A stretch of DNA of 64,000 nucleotides from Mucilaginibacter gilvus. Lineage in GTDB: Bacteria > Bacteroidota > Bacteroidia > Sphingobacteriales > Sphingobacteriaceae. The notes under the pieces were generated by a model. It saw only the letters and a program-made list of their open reading frames with translations. It did not search any database and was not told the origin of the DNA. The first letter of the stretch is position 1. The number at the start of each line of letters is the position of its first letter. Below, one piece after another: positions 27,170-36,781 of this stretch. The position numbers and the translations under genes were made by a program. The DNA is taken from positions 372,001 to 436,000 of the forward strand of contig NZ_SBIW01000004.1 in assembly GCF_004054195.1 (NCBI RefSeq), given 5' to 3'.

Positions 27170-28168
27170 ATGAAGGTAACAATTGATAGTATAACAATTG
27201 AAGTAGAGCCGGGAACTACCATCCTGAACGCCGCAAGGATGATAGGTGGTGACATAGTTCCGCCTGCTATGTGCTATTACTCCAAGCTGGAAGGCAGCGG
27301 CGGTAAATGCCGTACCTGTTTGGTGCAGGTAAGTAAAGGGTCTGAAAAAGATCCGCGCCCTATGCCTAAGCTGGTAGCAAGCTGCCGTACCACCGTTATG
27401 GATGGTATGGAGGTGAAAAATATCTCTTCTCCGGAAGTGATTGAAGCGCGTAAAGGTGTGGTAGAAATGCTATTGATAAATCACCCGCTTGATTGCCCTG
27501 TTTGCGATCAGGCCGGCGAATGCCACCTGCAGGATCTGGGTTATGAGCATGGCGCTGCAAAAACCCGCTACGAGTTCGACCGCCGTACATTTGAAAAAAT
27601 TGATATAGGCGATAAAATACAACTACACATGACGCGCTGCATCCTTTGCTACCGCTGTGTATTTGTTGCCGACCAGATAACCGACCACCGCATCCACGGG
27701 ATATTAAATCGCGGCGACCACTCCGAAATTTCTACTTACATAACAAAAGCGGTTGATAACGACTTTAGCGGTAACGTTATTGATGTTTGCCCGGTAGGCG
27801 CATTAACAGATAAAACCTTCCGCTTTAAAAACCGCGTATGGTTTACCAAACCGGTAGAAGCGCATCGCGAATGCGAAAACCCTAAATGCTGTGGTAAAGT
27901 AACCCTTTGGTACAAAGGCGAAGATGTTTTACGCGTAACCGCACGCAAAGATGAGTATGGCGAAGCAGAGGAATTTATTTGTAACACCTGCCGTTTTGAT
28001 AAAAAGAAAACAATTGACTGGGTAATAGAAGGTCCGCGTAAAGTATCGCACAAATCTGTTATCAGCTCAAACCACTACGATACGCTTAAACCATTACCGG
28101 TGGTAAAAACCAACCCGTTATTGCAGCAAGCGAATAAAGAACAATTTGAAAGGGAGACACGCCTGTAA
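27170..28168 (+). CDS. nuoG: NADH-quinone oxidoreductase subunit G, short form
   Basis: 332 residues, much shorter than E. coli NuoG (~900). The N-terminal [2Fe-2S] domain (Cys35, Cys47, Cys50, Cys72), the His/Cys cluster motif DCPVCDQAGECHLQDLG and the [4Fe-4S] motif RCILCYRC are all present, with a further Cys in DVCPVGAL. The molybdopterin-oxidoreductase-like C-terminal domain is absent. All clusters needed for electron transfer appear kept, so the subunit is probably functional; short NuoG forms are known in Bacteroidota. It overlaps nuoH by one base. Confidence 0.92.
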   Translation: MKVTIDSITIEVEPGTTILNAARMIGGDIVPPAMCYYSKLEGSGGKCRTCLVQVSKGSEKDPRPMPKLVASCRTTVMDGMEVKNISSPEVIEARKGVVEMLLINHPLDCPVCDQAGECHLQDLGYEHGAAKTRYEFDRRTFEKIDIGDKIQLHMTRCILCYRCVFVADQITDHRIHGILNRGDHSEISTYITKAVDNDFSGNVIDVCPVGALTDKTFRFKNRVWFTKPVEAHRECENPKCCGKVTLWYKGEDVLRVTARKDEYGEAEEFICNTCRFDKKKTIDWVIEGPRKVSHKSVISSNHYDTLKPLPVVKTNPLLQQANKEQFERETRL

Positions 28169-29199
28169 TGGAATTAGCAGAAATAGGTATAAAATTCGCT
28201 CTTGTAGCTATCATCTTCGGCATTAGCCTGGTTGTGGCCATGTATTCTACTTATGCCGAGCGTAAGATAGCGGCATTTTTTCAGGATAGGGTTGGCCCTA
28301 ACCGTGCAGGTCCGTTTGGTATTTTACAACCATTGGCCGATGGTGCAAAGATGTTTTTGAAAGAAGAGATCATCCCAACCAACGCTACACCGTTTTTATT
28401 CATCGTTGGTCCATCATTAGCTATCCTAACCGCTTGTATAGCCTCGGCTGTTATTCCGTGGGGGCAAAATGTGGTTATTGCCGGTAAAACCATTCCCTTA
28501 CAGGTTACCGATATCAACGTGGGGATCTTGTACATTTTCGGCGTGGTATCTTTAGGGGTATATGGCGTAATGATAGGTGGATGGGCATCAAATAATAAAT
28601 ACTCGTTATTGGGAGCTATTCGCGCGGCATCGCAAAATATCAGCTACGAAATTTCGATGGGCTTATCCATCATCGCGTTATTGCTGGTTACGGGCACGCT
28701 TAGCCTTGGCGAAATTGCACAACAGCAACATGGCTGGCACTGGAACGTAATTTACCAGCCGGTAGGATTTATCTTGTTCCTGATATGTGCTTTTGCCGAA
28801 ACTAACCGTACACCATTTGATTTGCCTGAGTGCGAAACCGAATTAGTTGGTGGTTACCATACGGAGTATTCTTCGATGAAACTGGGCTTTTACCTTTTCG
28901 CCGAGTATATCAATATGTTCATTTCATCGGCAGTAATGGTTACCTTATACTGGGGCAGCTACAACTACCCGGGCATGGATTTTATGAACGAATTATTGGG
29001 AACAACCTGGGGGCCATTGTTTGGTTTTGCGGTGATGTTCTTTAAAGTATTATTGTTCATATTCTTCTTTATGTGGGTACGCTGGACTATCCCGCGTTTC
29101 CGCTACGATCAACTGATGGACCTGGGCTGGAAGGTGTTGATACCTTTGGCTATTGCCAATATTGTTGTTACCGCAGTTGTTATTACTTTTTTAAAATAG
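28168..29199 (+). CDS. nuoH: NADH-quinone oxidoreductase subunit H
   Basis: 343 residues with about eight membrane helices, linking the quinone site to the proton-pumping arm. Signatures: AERKIAAFFQDRVGPNRAGP near the N-terminus and ETNRTPFDLPECETELVGGY around residues 211-230 containing conserved acidic residues. Confidence 0.96.
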   Translation: MELAEIGIKFALVAIIFGISLVVAMYSTYAERKIAAFFQDRVGPNRAGPFGILQPLADGAKMFLKEEIIPTNATPFLFIVGPSLAILTACIASAVIPWGQNVVIAGKTIPLQVTDINVGILYIFGVVSLGVYGVMIGGWASNNKYSLLGAIRAASQNISYEISMGLSIIALLLVTGTLSLGEIAQQQHGWHWNVIYQPVGFILFLICAFAETNRTPFDLPECETELVGGYHTEYSSMKLGFYLFAEYINMFISSAVMVTLYWGSYNYPGMDFMNELLGTTWGPLFGFAVMFFKVLLFIFFFMWVRWTIPRFRYDQLMDLGWKVLIPLAIANIVVTAVVITFLK

Positions 29200-29204
29200 T
29201 TTAA

Positions 29205-29702
29205 ATGGAGTCGTTAAGTAATAAAAAGAAAGTTTTAGAAGTAAAGCCGCTCAATTTTTGGGAGAGGGCCTACCTGCCTGCAATTGCAAAAGGGTTGAGC
29301 ATTACCATGGGGCACTTCTTCAAAAAACCGGTTACTATACAGTACCCTGAGCAAAAACGCGAATTTTCTGAAAACTACCGTGGCCTCCATTCGCTTAAGC
29401 GCGACGAGAACGGTAAGGAACGCTGTACCGCCTGCGGGCTTTGCGCTTTATCGTGCCCTGCAGAAGCCATTACCATGACTGCTGCTGAGCGCCAGAAAGG
29501 TGAAGAGCATTTGTATCGTGAGGAAAAATATGCTGCCGTTTACGAAATTAATATGCTGCGCTGCATTTTTTGCGGCCTCTGCGAAGAAGCTTGCCCTAAA
29601 GAAGCTATATACCTGGATGGCGATATCGTACAATCAGATTACCTGCGTAAGGATTTTATTTACGGTAAAGACAAATTAGTAGAAGCACCCTTAAATCAAT
29701 AA
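29205..29702 (+). CDS. nuoI: NADH-quinone oxidoreductase subunit I
   Basis: 165 residues, a peripheral-arm ferredoxin-like subunit with two [4Fe-4S] clusters (N6a/N6b). Both motifs are complete: CTACGLCALSCP and CIFCGLCEEACP. It starts 5 nt after nuoH. Confidence 0.96.
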   Translation: MESLSNKKKVLEVKPLNFWERAYLPAIAKGLSITMGHFFKKPVTIQYPEQKREFSENYRGLHSLKRDENGKERCTACGLCALSCPAEAITMTAAERQKGEEHLYREEKYAAVYEINMLRCIFCGLCEEACPKEAIYLDGDIVQSDYLRKDFIYGKDKLVEAPLNQ

Positions 29703-29762
29703 CAGAAGTTTTATACCTTTGCCCCGAATTACAAGGGCAAAAGTATTTTGTAAAATATAAAC

Positions 29763-30272
29763 ATGAGTACATTTTACTTCATCGCGTTTTTATCTATATT
29801 TTTCTCTATACTGGTTATTTCTGCAAAGAGCCCGGTGCATAGCATCCTGTACCTTATACTAACGTTTTTTACTTTTACCATCCATTATATCTTAATGAAT
29901 GCCCAGTTTTTGGCCATCGTAAACTTTATTGTTTACATGGGCGCTATACTGGTTTTGTTTTTATATACGCTGATGCTGATCAACCTCAACAAAGACAGCG
30001 AACCCGTTAAGCCTTTTATGGTGAAACTCGCAGCGGTATTTGGCGCAGGTATTTTAATGGTGGCGTTAGTATCGTCATTAAAATTATCAGGAGCATCAGC
30101 ACCTGTAGTACTTACCAATCCCAACCTTGGCCTTGTAAAAAACCTGGGTAAAGTTTTATTTAACGAATTTTTATTGCCGTTTGAAGTATCCTCGGTATTG
30201 CTGTTATCGGCAATGGTAGGTGCTGTTTTGCTGGCAACCAAAGATCCTAAAGAACCAAAAGCAACCATCTGA
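29763..30272 (+). CDS. nuoJ: NADH-quinone oxidoreductase subunit J
   Basis: 169 residues with five predicted membrane helices. The conserved helix-3 region ([20 protein letters not shown]) that rearranges during turnover in complex I is present. It overlaps nuoK by one base, suggesting coupled translation. Confidence 0.95.
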   Translation: MSTFYFIAFLSIFFSILVISAKSPVHSILYLILTFFTFTIHYILMNAQFLAIVNFIVYMGAILVLFLYTLMLINLNKDSEPVKPFMVKLAAVFGAGILMVALVSSLKLSGASAPVVLTNPNLGLVKNLGKVLFNEFLLPFEVSSVLLLSAMVGAVLLATKDPKEPKATI

Positions 30273-30607
30273 TGCAAAGCCAAACTGTAGCCAATGCCAT
30301 TCAAGCGGTGCCGCTTAACCATTACATACTATTAAGCGCTATCATATTTTCAATAGGGGTTATGGGTGTGCTTTTACGCCGTAATGCTATCGTAATATTT
30401 ATGTCGGTTGAGCTGATGCTCAATTCGGTTAACCTGTTGCTTACCGCGTTCTCGGTTTACCGTGGCGATGCAGCCGGGCAGGTTTTTGTATTTTTTATTA
30501 TGGCGCTCGCCGCTGCCGAAGTAGCAGTGGGGCTGGCCATTATAGTAATGATATACCGCAACACCAATTCGATAGATATTAATGTATTGAACAGGTTGAA
30601 GTGGTAG
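30272..30607 (+). CDS. nuoK: NADH-quinone oxidoreductase subunit K
   Basis: 111 residues, three membrane helices; conserved Glu residues in VELMLNSVN and in [11 protein letters not shown] form part of the proton path. The length is the usual ~100-110. A 109-nt non-coding gap with a repeat-like segment follows before nuoL. Confidence 0.95.
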   Translation: MQSQTVANAIQAVPLNHYILLSAIIFSIGVMGVLLRRNAIVIFMSVELMLNSVNLLLTAFSVYRGDAAGQVFVFFIMALAAAEVAVGLAIIVMIYRNTNSIDINVLNRLKW

Positions 30608-30705
30608 AGCCCCCGACCTCTGTTGGCTAATGGAGGAGAGGAGAGCTAAATTAAAAGAAAATTAAACTTCTATTCCCCCTTCAGGGGGTTAGGGGACTAA
30701 ATGAA
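30608..30705. repeat. Repeat-like spacer between nuoK and nuoL
   Basis: Non-coding spacer with a CCCCC-TTCA-GGGGG hairpin (about 30676-30689) followed by GTTAGGGG, and an upstream purine-rich GAGGAGAGGAGAG run. The hairpin core resembles a dispersed intergenic repeat I associate with Sphingobacteriaceae. With the element at 27081, it is the second repeat found inside the nuo operon. Confidence 0.45.
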
Positions 30706-30716
30706 CTATACATAAC

Positions 30717-32621
30717 ATGAATCAATATATCTGGCTTATTCCCATATTACCTTTAGCCGGTTTTGTTATAAACGGACTGGGACGCAACACGCTGTCTAAA
30801 AGCGCAATTGGTGCTATGGGCAGCCTGCTGGTATTTATTTCCTTCGGAATAAGTGTGGCTACTTTCTTCCAGATCAAATCAACAGGTGCACCTATAAATA
30901 TCACGCTGTTCGACTGGATAAGCGTTGGCGATATTAAAATACCTTTCGCCTTTTTAATAGATCAGTTAAGTTCTATTATGCTGTTGATCATCACGGGGGT
31001 TGGCTTTCTAATCCACCTGTACTCTATCGGCTATATGCATGATGATGCCGGATTCGGTAAGTTTTTCGCTTACTTAAACTTGTTCGTGTTCTTTATGCTG
31101 CTGCTGGTTATGGGGAGCAACTATATTATTATGTTTATTGGCTGGGAGGGCGTGGGCTTATGCTCATACCTGCTTATCGGTTTCTGGTACACCAATGCCA
31201 GCTATGCCGATGCTGCCAAGAAAGCATTTATTATGAACCGCATTGGTGACCTTGGCTTTCTGTTAGGCGTATTTTTACTGACAGCAGTATTCAAAAGTGT
31301 TGAGTTTGCGGCCATTTTCCCTAAAGCCGCTACAATGATAAGGGGTGATATATTCTTCACGGTAGTTACCTTATTGCTTTTCATAGGCGCAATCGGCAAA
31401 TCAGCGCAATTGCCTTTGTTTACCTGGTTACCAGATGCGATGGCCGGCCCAACCCCGGTATCGGCATTAATACACGCCGCTACCATGGTTACCGCGGGTA
31501 TCTACATGATCGCCCGCTCTAACATCTTATTTAGTATGGCACCGCAAACTATGGAGATTATTGCCATAGTAGGTTTAACCACCGCCTGCTTTGCCGCGCT
31601 CATCGCCTTAACACAAACGGATATTAAAAAGGTACTGGCCTATTCAACGGTTTCACAACTTGGGTATATGTTTTTGGGTTTGGGCGTTGGCGCTTATACC
31701 GGCTCATTCTTCCACGTATTAACGCACGCTTTCTTTAAAGCGCTGTTATTCCTTGGTGCCGGTTCTGTTATCCACGCTATGAGCGGTGAGCAGGATATGC
31801 GCAAAATGGGCGGATTAAAGGGTAAGATCAAAATTACTTTTATCACCATGCTCATCGGCACCATTGCCATCGCAGGTATACCGCCTTTCTCGGGCTTCTT
31901 CTCTAAAGATGAAATTTTAGCGGCAGCATTCGCGCATAGCACTACGTTTTATGTAGTGGGTGTAATTACAGCTATGCTTACCTCTTTCTATATGTTCCGG
32001 ATGATGTACCTTACTTTTTGGGGTAAATTCCGCGGGACGCACGAACAGGAACATCACTTGCACGAGTCACCTCCAAGCATGACCATCCCCCTTATTGTAT
32101 TGGCAATCTTATCTGCCATTGGCGGTATGATAGGCGTACCGGCAGTAATGGGCGGCCACCACGAATTAGGCGCATACCTTGCACCGATGTTTGAGGGTTC
32201 AACTAAAATATTAGGAGAGCACGAGCTGAGCCATAATACCGAGTGGTATTTGATGGCAATATCGGTTAGTGTAGCGTTAATAGCTATGGTTTATGCTTAC
32301 GTTAAATATGTAAAAGGCGGAAGCTTACCCGTATCAGACGAAGAAGAACGCCCGGCACTGGCAAACCTTTCATACCACAAATTTTATATCGACGAGTTGT
32401 ACGATACTATTATCCGTAAGCCGCTTGATGCCATATCGGTATTCTTCTATAAGGTAATTGAACAATTAGGAATAGATGGATTTGTGAACGGGCTTGGCAA
32501 AGGCACAATAGAAACAAGCAAAGGTTTACGCCTGCTGCAAACAGGTAATGTGGGCTTTTATATATTTATGATGGTAGTAGGTATTGTTGCCATTCTGATA
32601 TACGGAATAACTAAAATATAG
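30717..32621 (+). CDS. nuoL: NADH-quinone oxidoreductase subunit L
   Basis: 634 residues, about 16 membrane helices, the distal antiporter-like proton-pumping subunit with the long lateral helix at its C-terminus. Core family segments with Glu/Lys of the proton channel are clear (GWEGVGLCSYLLIGFWY, LIHAATMVTAGIYM). A His-rich loop (HEQEHHLHESPP, about 440-452) and another near 480 are common in Bacteroidota NuoL. Confidence 0.95.
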   Translation: MNQYIWLIPILPLAGFVINGLGRNTLSKSAIGAMGSLLVFISFGISVATFFQIKSTGAPINITLFDWISVGDIKIPFAFLIDQLSSIMLLIITGVGFLIHLYSIGYMHDDAGFGKFFAYLNLFVFFMLLLVMGSNYIIMFIGWEGVGLCSYLLIGFWYTNASYADAAKKAFIMNRIGDLGFLLGVFLLTAVFKSVEFAAIFPKAATMIRGDIFFTVVTLLLFIGAIGKSAQLPLFTWLPDAMAGPTPVSALIHAATMVTAGIYMIARSNILFSMAPQTMEIIAIVGLTTACFAALIALTQTDIKKVLAYSTVSQLGYMFLGLGVGAYTGSFFHVLTHAFFKALLFLGAGSVIHAMSGEQDMRKMGGLKGKIKITFITMLIGTIAIAGIPPFSGFFSKDEILAAAFAHSTTFYVVGVITAMLTSFYMFRMMYLTFWGKFRGTHEQEHHLHESPPSMTIPLIVLAILSAIGGMIGVPAVMGGHHELGAYLAPMFEGSTKILGEHELSHNTEWYLMAISVSVALIAMVYAYVKYVKGGSLPVSDEEERPALANLSYHKFYIDELYDTIIRKPLDAISVFFYKVIEQLGIDGFVNGLGKGTIETSKGLRLLQTGNVGFYIFMMVVGIVAILIYGITKI

Positions 32622-32647
32622 AACAATAGCGTTTTTCAACACATAAA

Positions 32648-34114
32648 ATGACGGTTAGCATTTTAATTTTTTTACCAATAGTAGCAGCACTTTTAACATT
32701 GCTGTTTAAAAACGAGATGGCGAAGCATGTAGCAATGTTTTTTGCTGTTGTGGAGTTGGCTATTGCCCTTTATTTTCTGAGTGGTTTTGTTCCGGATGCT
32801 TCGTTGCAGTATAGCATTGATGCACCATGGATACCGCAGTTTGGTGTTTATTTTAAAGCCGGAATAGATGGGATAAGTATGGTGATGGTATTGCTGACCA
32901 CCGCCCTTGTTCCCCTTATCATCCTAACCACATATGAGCACCAGTATAAAAACGCAAAAGCGTTTTACGCGCTGATACTATTTATGCAAGCGGGTTTGCT
33001 TACGGTGTTCACCGCGTTTGATGGCTTTTTATTTTATGTGGGCTGGGAAGCGGCGCTGATTCCTATCTACTTTATTTGCGCGTTATGGGGCGGCGAAAAC
33101 CGCATCCGTATCAATATCAAGTTTTTTATATACACATTCGCCGGGTCGTTGTTTATGCTGATAGGGATTATTTACCTGTATCTGCAAACACCAAGTAAAG
33201 ATTACGACCTGCAGCACTTTTATAACCTGAGTTTAGATGCCAGCCATCAATCGTGGGTGTTCATCGCGTTCTTTTTAGCTTTTGCTATTAAGATGCCGAT
33301 ATTTCCGTTCCACACCTGGCAGCCGGATACTTATACCGAGGCACCCACTGCAGGTACGATGATGTTATCAGGTATAATGCTTAAGATGGGTATTTACGGG
33401 GTTATACGCTGGTTAATACCCAACGCGCCGCTTGGCTTTTTAAACTGGGTTAACGTTGCTATCATTTTATCAATAATAGGGATTGTTTATGCATCGCTCA
33501 TAGCGTTTAAGCAAATAGACGGGAAGAGATTGGTGGCCTACTCATCCATCGCCCACGTAGGTTTAATTGCAGCCGGTATTTTTGCCTGGAACATTTATGG
33601 CCTGCAAGGTGCCATGATACAAATGGTAAGCCACGGTATAAACGTAGTTGGGATGTTTTTTATATGGGATATAATCAGCCGGCGGCTGGGCACCCGGGAT
33701 ATCAGTAAGTTGGGCGGGATAGCCAAAGTAGCTCCTCAGTTCTCCATAGCGTTCTTAATTATTGTTTTAGGTACAGTTGCCCTGCCATTAACCAATGGCT
33801 TTGTGGGCGAGTTCTTATTATTGAGAGGCGTTTTTAACAGGGGAATTATTACAGCAGCCATTGCCGGTACAACGATCATATTGGGCGCGGTATATATGCT
33901 GCGTATGTATAAAAATGTAATGCAAGGCGAATTGAACGAACTAACAGCTACTTTTACCGATATTAAAGGCTCGGAGAAATTAGCGTTAGGGATCATCTGC
34001 GCGTTAATAATTATAATTGGTGTTTATCCGCAGCCATTATTGCACTTGTCAGAAGCGGCGGTAACCAATTTGGTCAACACCGTAAGTCATAAATTTATCA
34101 CAACGAAATTTTAA
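32648..34114 (+). CDS. nuoM: NADH-quinone oxidoreductase subunit M
   Basis: 488 residues, about 14 membrane helices, antiporter-like proton-pumping subunit. The conserved Glu (YVGWEAALIPIYFI) and Lys (FAIKMPIFPFHTWQPD) of the channel are present, plus APTAGTMMLSGIMLKMG. Confidence 0.95.
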   Translation: MTVSILIFLPIVAALLTLLFKNEMAKHVAMFFAVVELAIALYFLSGFVPDASLQYSIDAPWIPQFGVYFKAGIDGISMVMVLLTTALVPLIILTTYEHQYKNAKAFYALILFMQAGLLTVFTAFDGFLFYVGWEAALIPIYFICALWGGENRIRINIKFFIYTFAGSLFMLIGIIYLYLQTPSKDYDLQHFYNLSLDASHQSWVFIAFFLAFAIKMPIFPFHTWQPDTYTEAPTAGTMMLSGIMLKMGIYGVIRWLIPNAPLGFLNWVNVAIILSIIGIVYASLIAFKQIDGKRLVAYSSIAHVGLIAAGIFAWNIYGLQGAMIQMVSHGINVVGMFFIWDIISRRLGTRDISKLGGIAKVAPQFSIAFLIIVLGTVALPLTNGFVGEFLLLRGVFNRGIITAAIAGTTIILGAVYMLRMYKNVMQGELNELTATFTDIKGSEKLALGIICALIIIIGVYPQPLLHLSEAAVTNLVNTVSHKFITTKF

Positions 34115-34134
34115 AGTACAGATATAATCGTCAA

Positions 34135-35514
34135 ATGAATACTTTAATCATCATATCTGTTTTACCTATTGTGCTCTTGTACCTGGGTTTATATAAAGCA
34201 CAAAAGGCGTTGCTGCCGGTTACCATTGTTGGGATGCTGGTTGCATTGGGTGCAGCCGTAATGCAATGGAACGATAACGCGCAGCCTATTTATCATGGTA
34301 TGATGCTGTTTAATAACTTTTCCATTGCTTTTTCGGTTGTCAGCATCATCTCTACCATATTAATACTGATGCTCTCTAAGGGCTATTTTGAAAAGATCAG
34401 CAGCCATATTGCAGAGTACTATGCCATCATCTTGTTCTCGCTGGTGGGTATAGTAGTAATGGTAAGTTATCACAACTTAACTATGCTGTTTGTTGGTATC
34501 GAGATCATGTCGGTGAGCCTCTACATTTTGGCGGGTATACGCAAAAATGATTTTGCGTCAAACGAATCAGCTTTAAAATACTTCCTGATGGGTGCGTTTT
34601 CAACAGGCTTTTTGCTGTTTGGCATCACACTTATTTATGGTGCCTCAGGTTCATTCGATCTGGATGGTATTCGCGACTATGTATTAAGCCATTCCCATAA
34701 TATCGATCCGATATTTTATACCGGTGTGTTACTGATCATTGTAGGACTTTGCTTTAAAGTGGGCGCGGCACCCTTCCATTTCTGGACGCCGGATGTTTAT
34801 GAAGGTGCTCCTTCGCTGATTACAGCCTATATGTCTACTGTAGTTAAAGCGGCGGGCTTCGCGGCGTTTCTGCGTTTGTTTTCGGCAAGCTTTAGTTCAA
34901 TCGCGGCATTCTGGTCGCCGGTGCTCATGGTAATTACCATCATCACCCTGTTTATCGGCAACATTACCGCATTATACCAGCAAAGCTTTAAACGCATGCT
35001 GGCGTTCTCCAGTATATCACATGCCGGGTATTTAATGTTTGCCATTGTGGCTTTAGGCGCTGCTTCAGCCAATGCGGTATTTGTATATGCAACAGCTTAT
35101 TCAATTGCATCGATAATCGCGTTTGGTGCGTTGGTATTGGTTCGCCAACAAACCGGTAGTGATAACGTCGACGGGTTTAATGGCCTTGCACGCAAGAACC
35201 CATTCCTGGCGTTTGTACTCACGGTAAGTATGCTATCTTTAGCGGGTATCCCATTAACAGCTGGATTTATAGGCAAATTTTATATGTTCTCAGGGGCATT
35301 GCTTCAATACAAATACATTATGGTTATTGTGGCAGTAGTAAACGCCATCATCAGCATTTTCTATTATTTCCGGGTTATAATAGCAATGTATTTCCGCAGT
35401 GCCGAACGTAGCGAGGTGCTTATACCGGCCTATTACAAATTCGTTTTAGGCTTCTCTGCACTGGTTACCATAGCCATAGGCGTTTACCCTGCGTTAATAT
35501 CAAGCCTTATTTAA
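34135..35514 (+). CDS. nuoN: NADH-quinone oxidoreductase subunit N
   Basis: 459 residues, about 14 membrane helices, third antiporter-like subunit. The motif FKVGAAPFHFWTPDVYEGAP with the channel Lys and the later SHAGYLMFAIVALG segment are visible. It is the last nuo gene; a 12-bp perfect palindrome (TTTAGCGCTAAA, 35515-35526) follows its stop. Confidence 0.95.
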   Translation: MNTLIIISVLPIVLLYLGLYKAQKALLPVTIVGMLVALGAAVMQWNDNAQPIYHGMMLFNNFSIAFSVVSIISTILILMLSKGYFEKISSHIAEYYAIILFSLVGIVVMVSYHNLTMLFVGIEIMSVSLYILAGIRKNDFASNESALKYFLMGAFSTGFLLFGITLIYGASGSFDLDGIRDYVLSHSHNIDPIFYTGVLLIIVGLCFKVGAAPFHFWTPDVYEGAPSLITAYMSTVVKAAGFAAFLRLFSASFSSIAAFWSPVLMVITIITLFIGNITALYQQSFKRMLAFSSISHAGYLMFAIVALGAASANAVFVYATAYSIASIIAFGALVLVRQQTGSDNVDGFNGLARKNPFLAFVLTVSMLSLAGIPLTAGFIGKFYMFSGALLQYKYIMVIVAVVNAIISIFYYFRVIIAMYFRSAERSEVLIPAYYKFVLGFSALVTIAIGVYPALISSLI

Positions 35515-35567
35515 TTTAGCGCTAAAGCATTTTCCATTTAATATTTGTAGTTTTACTGATATACTGA

Positions 35568-36212
35568 ATGGAAAATATTTGGGAATACCTGCGGAATTTA
35601 ACCGACGCACAATCTATTATAAGCAACGGTGGCTTCTACCTTTTGCTTATTGTGGTTTATGCCGAAACAGGGTTGTTTTTCGGATTCTTCTTGCCCGGCG
35701 ATTATCTTTTGTTCCTTGCGGGGATCCTGAGCGCTGCTGGTATTATACAAGTCCCCATTTATACGCTGGTGTTATCGCTGATAGCGGCCGGAGTTTTGGG
35801 GAACTATACAGGCTACTGGTTTGGCTATCGAACAGGACCTGTGCTTTTCAGCAAGAACGATTCTTTGTTTTTTAAAAAGCGCTATATTACCGTAGCCGAA
35901 GAGTTTTATGACAAATACGGAGGCATGGCTTTGATTTTAGGCAGATTTTTCCCCATAGTTAGAACATTTGCCCCTATATTTGCAGGCGTTGTTAAAGTTG
36001 ATATTAAAAAGTTCACTTTATATAACATTATTGGCAGTGTAGCCTGGGTAACCACGTTAACATTGGCCGGTTATTTTTTAGGCAGGCGTTTTCCGCAACT
36101 AAAAGATTATTTGCAATACATTGTACTTGGACTGATAATAATAACAACCGTTCCCTTGATTTTTGCTTTTGTAAAGAAGAAACTCACCAAGGCAAATAAT
36201 CAGGAACAATAA
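35568..36212 (+). CDS. DedA-family membrane protein
   Basis: 214 residues with several membrane helices and the DedA/SNARE-associated motif (GRFFPIVRTFAPIFAGV, about 125-141; FLPGDYLLFLAG near 42). DedA proteins are lipid-carrier flippases or support envelope homeostasis. It lies 16 nt before ppa and may head the run of genes to 40.0 kb. Confidence 0.9.
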   Translation: MENIWEYLRNLTDAQSIISNGGFYLLLIVVYAETGLFFGFFLPGDYLLFLAGILSAAGIIQVPIYTLVLSLIAAGVLGNYTGYWFGYRTGPVLFSKNDSLFFKKRYITVAEEFYDKYGGMALILGRFFPIVRTFAPIFAGVVKVDIKKFTLYNIIGSVAWVTTLTLAGYFLGRRFPQLKDYLQYIVLGLIIITTVPLIFAFVKKKLTKANNQEQ

Positions 36213-36228
36213 TTATAACATATACCAA

Positions 36229-36774
36229 ATGAGCACACAGCACCCATGGCACCAGGTTTCTCCGGGCGAAAACGTTCCAGAAATTGTAAACGCTATTATT
36301 GAGATACCAAAAGGTTCTAAGGCTAAATATGAAATTGACAAAGATTCGGGCCTGTTGAAACTGGACCGCGTTTTATTTTCATCAGTAATGTACCCTGCAA
36401 ATTATGGCTTTATCCCGCAAACCTATTGCGATGATAAAGATCCGTTGGATATATTGGTACTTTGCTCTATAGACGTTTATCCAATGAGCATCATCGAAGC
36501 TAAGGTTGTAGGTGTAATGCACATGGTTGATAACGGCGAGCAGGATGACAAGATCATCGCGGTAGCGAAAAATGATATGTCAGTAAATTACATTAATGAC
36601 TTGAACGAATTGCCTCCACACGCCATGACAGAGATCGTTCGTTTCTTTAAAGACTACAAAAAATTAGAAGGCAAGAACGTAACCATTGAGCATTTGCTCG
36701 GCTTGCGGTACGCGCACAAAGTGATTACCGAGGCGCAAGACTTGTATAAGGCTACTTTTCCCGTTTACCAATAA
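36229..36774 (+). CDS. ppa: Family I inorganic pyrophosphatase
   Basis: 181 residues, hydrolyses pyrophosphate to two phosphates in the cytoplasm. The metal-binding motif DDKDPLDILVL is intact, as are the N-terminal EIPKGSKAKYEID and later Asp residues (NGEQDDKIIAV). Soluble, length typical of bacterial family I enzymes. The next gene starts 7 nt after its stop. Confidence 0.95.
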   Translation: MSTQHPWHQVSPGENVPEIVNAIIEIPKGSKAKYEIDKDSGLLKLDRVLFSSVMYPANYGFIPQTYCDDKDPLDILVLCSIDVYPMSIIEAKVVGVMHMVDNGEQDDKIIAVAKNDMSVNYINDLNELPPHAMTEIVRFFKDYKKLEGKNVTIEHLLGLRYAHKVITEAQDLYKATFPVYQ

Positions 36775-36781
36775 ATAATTG

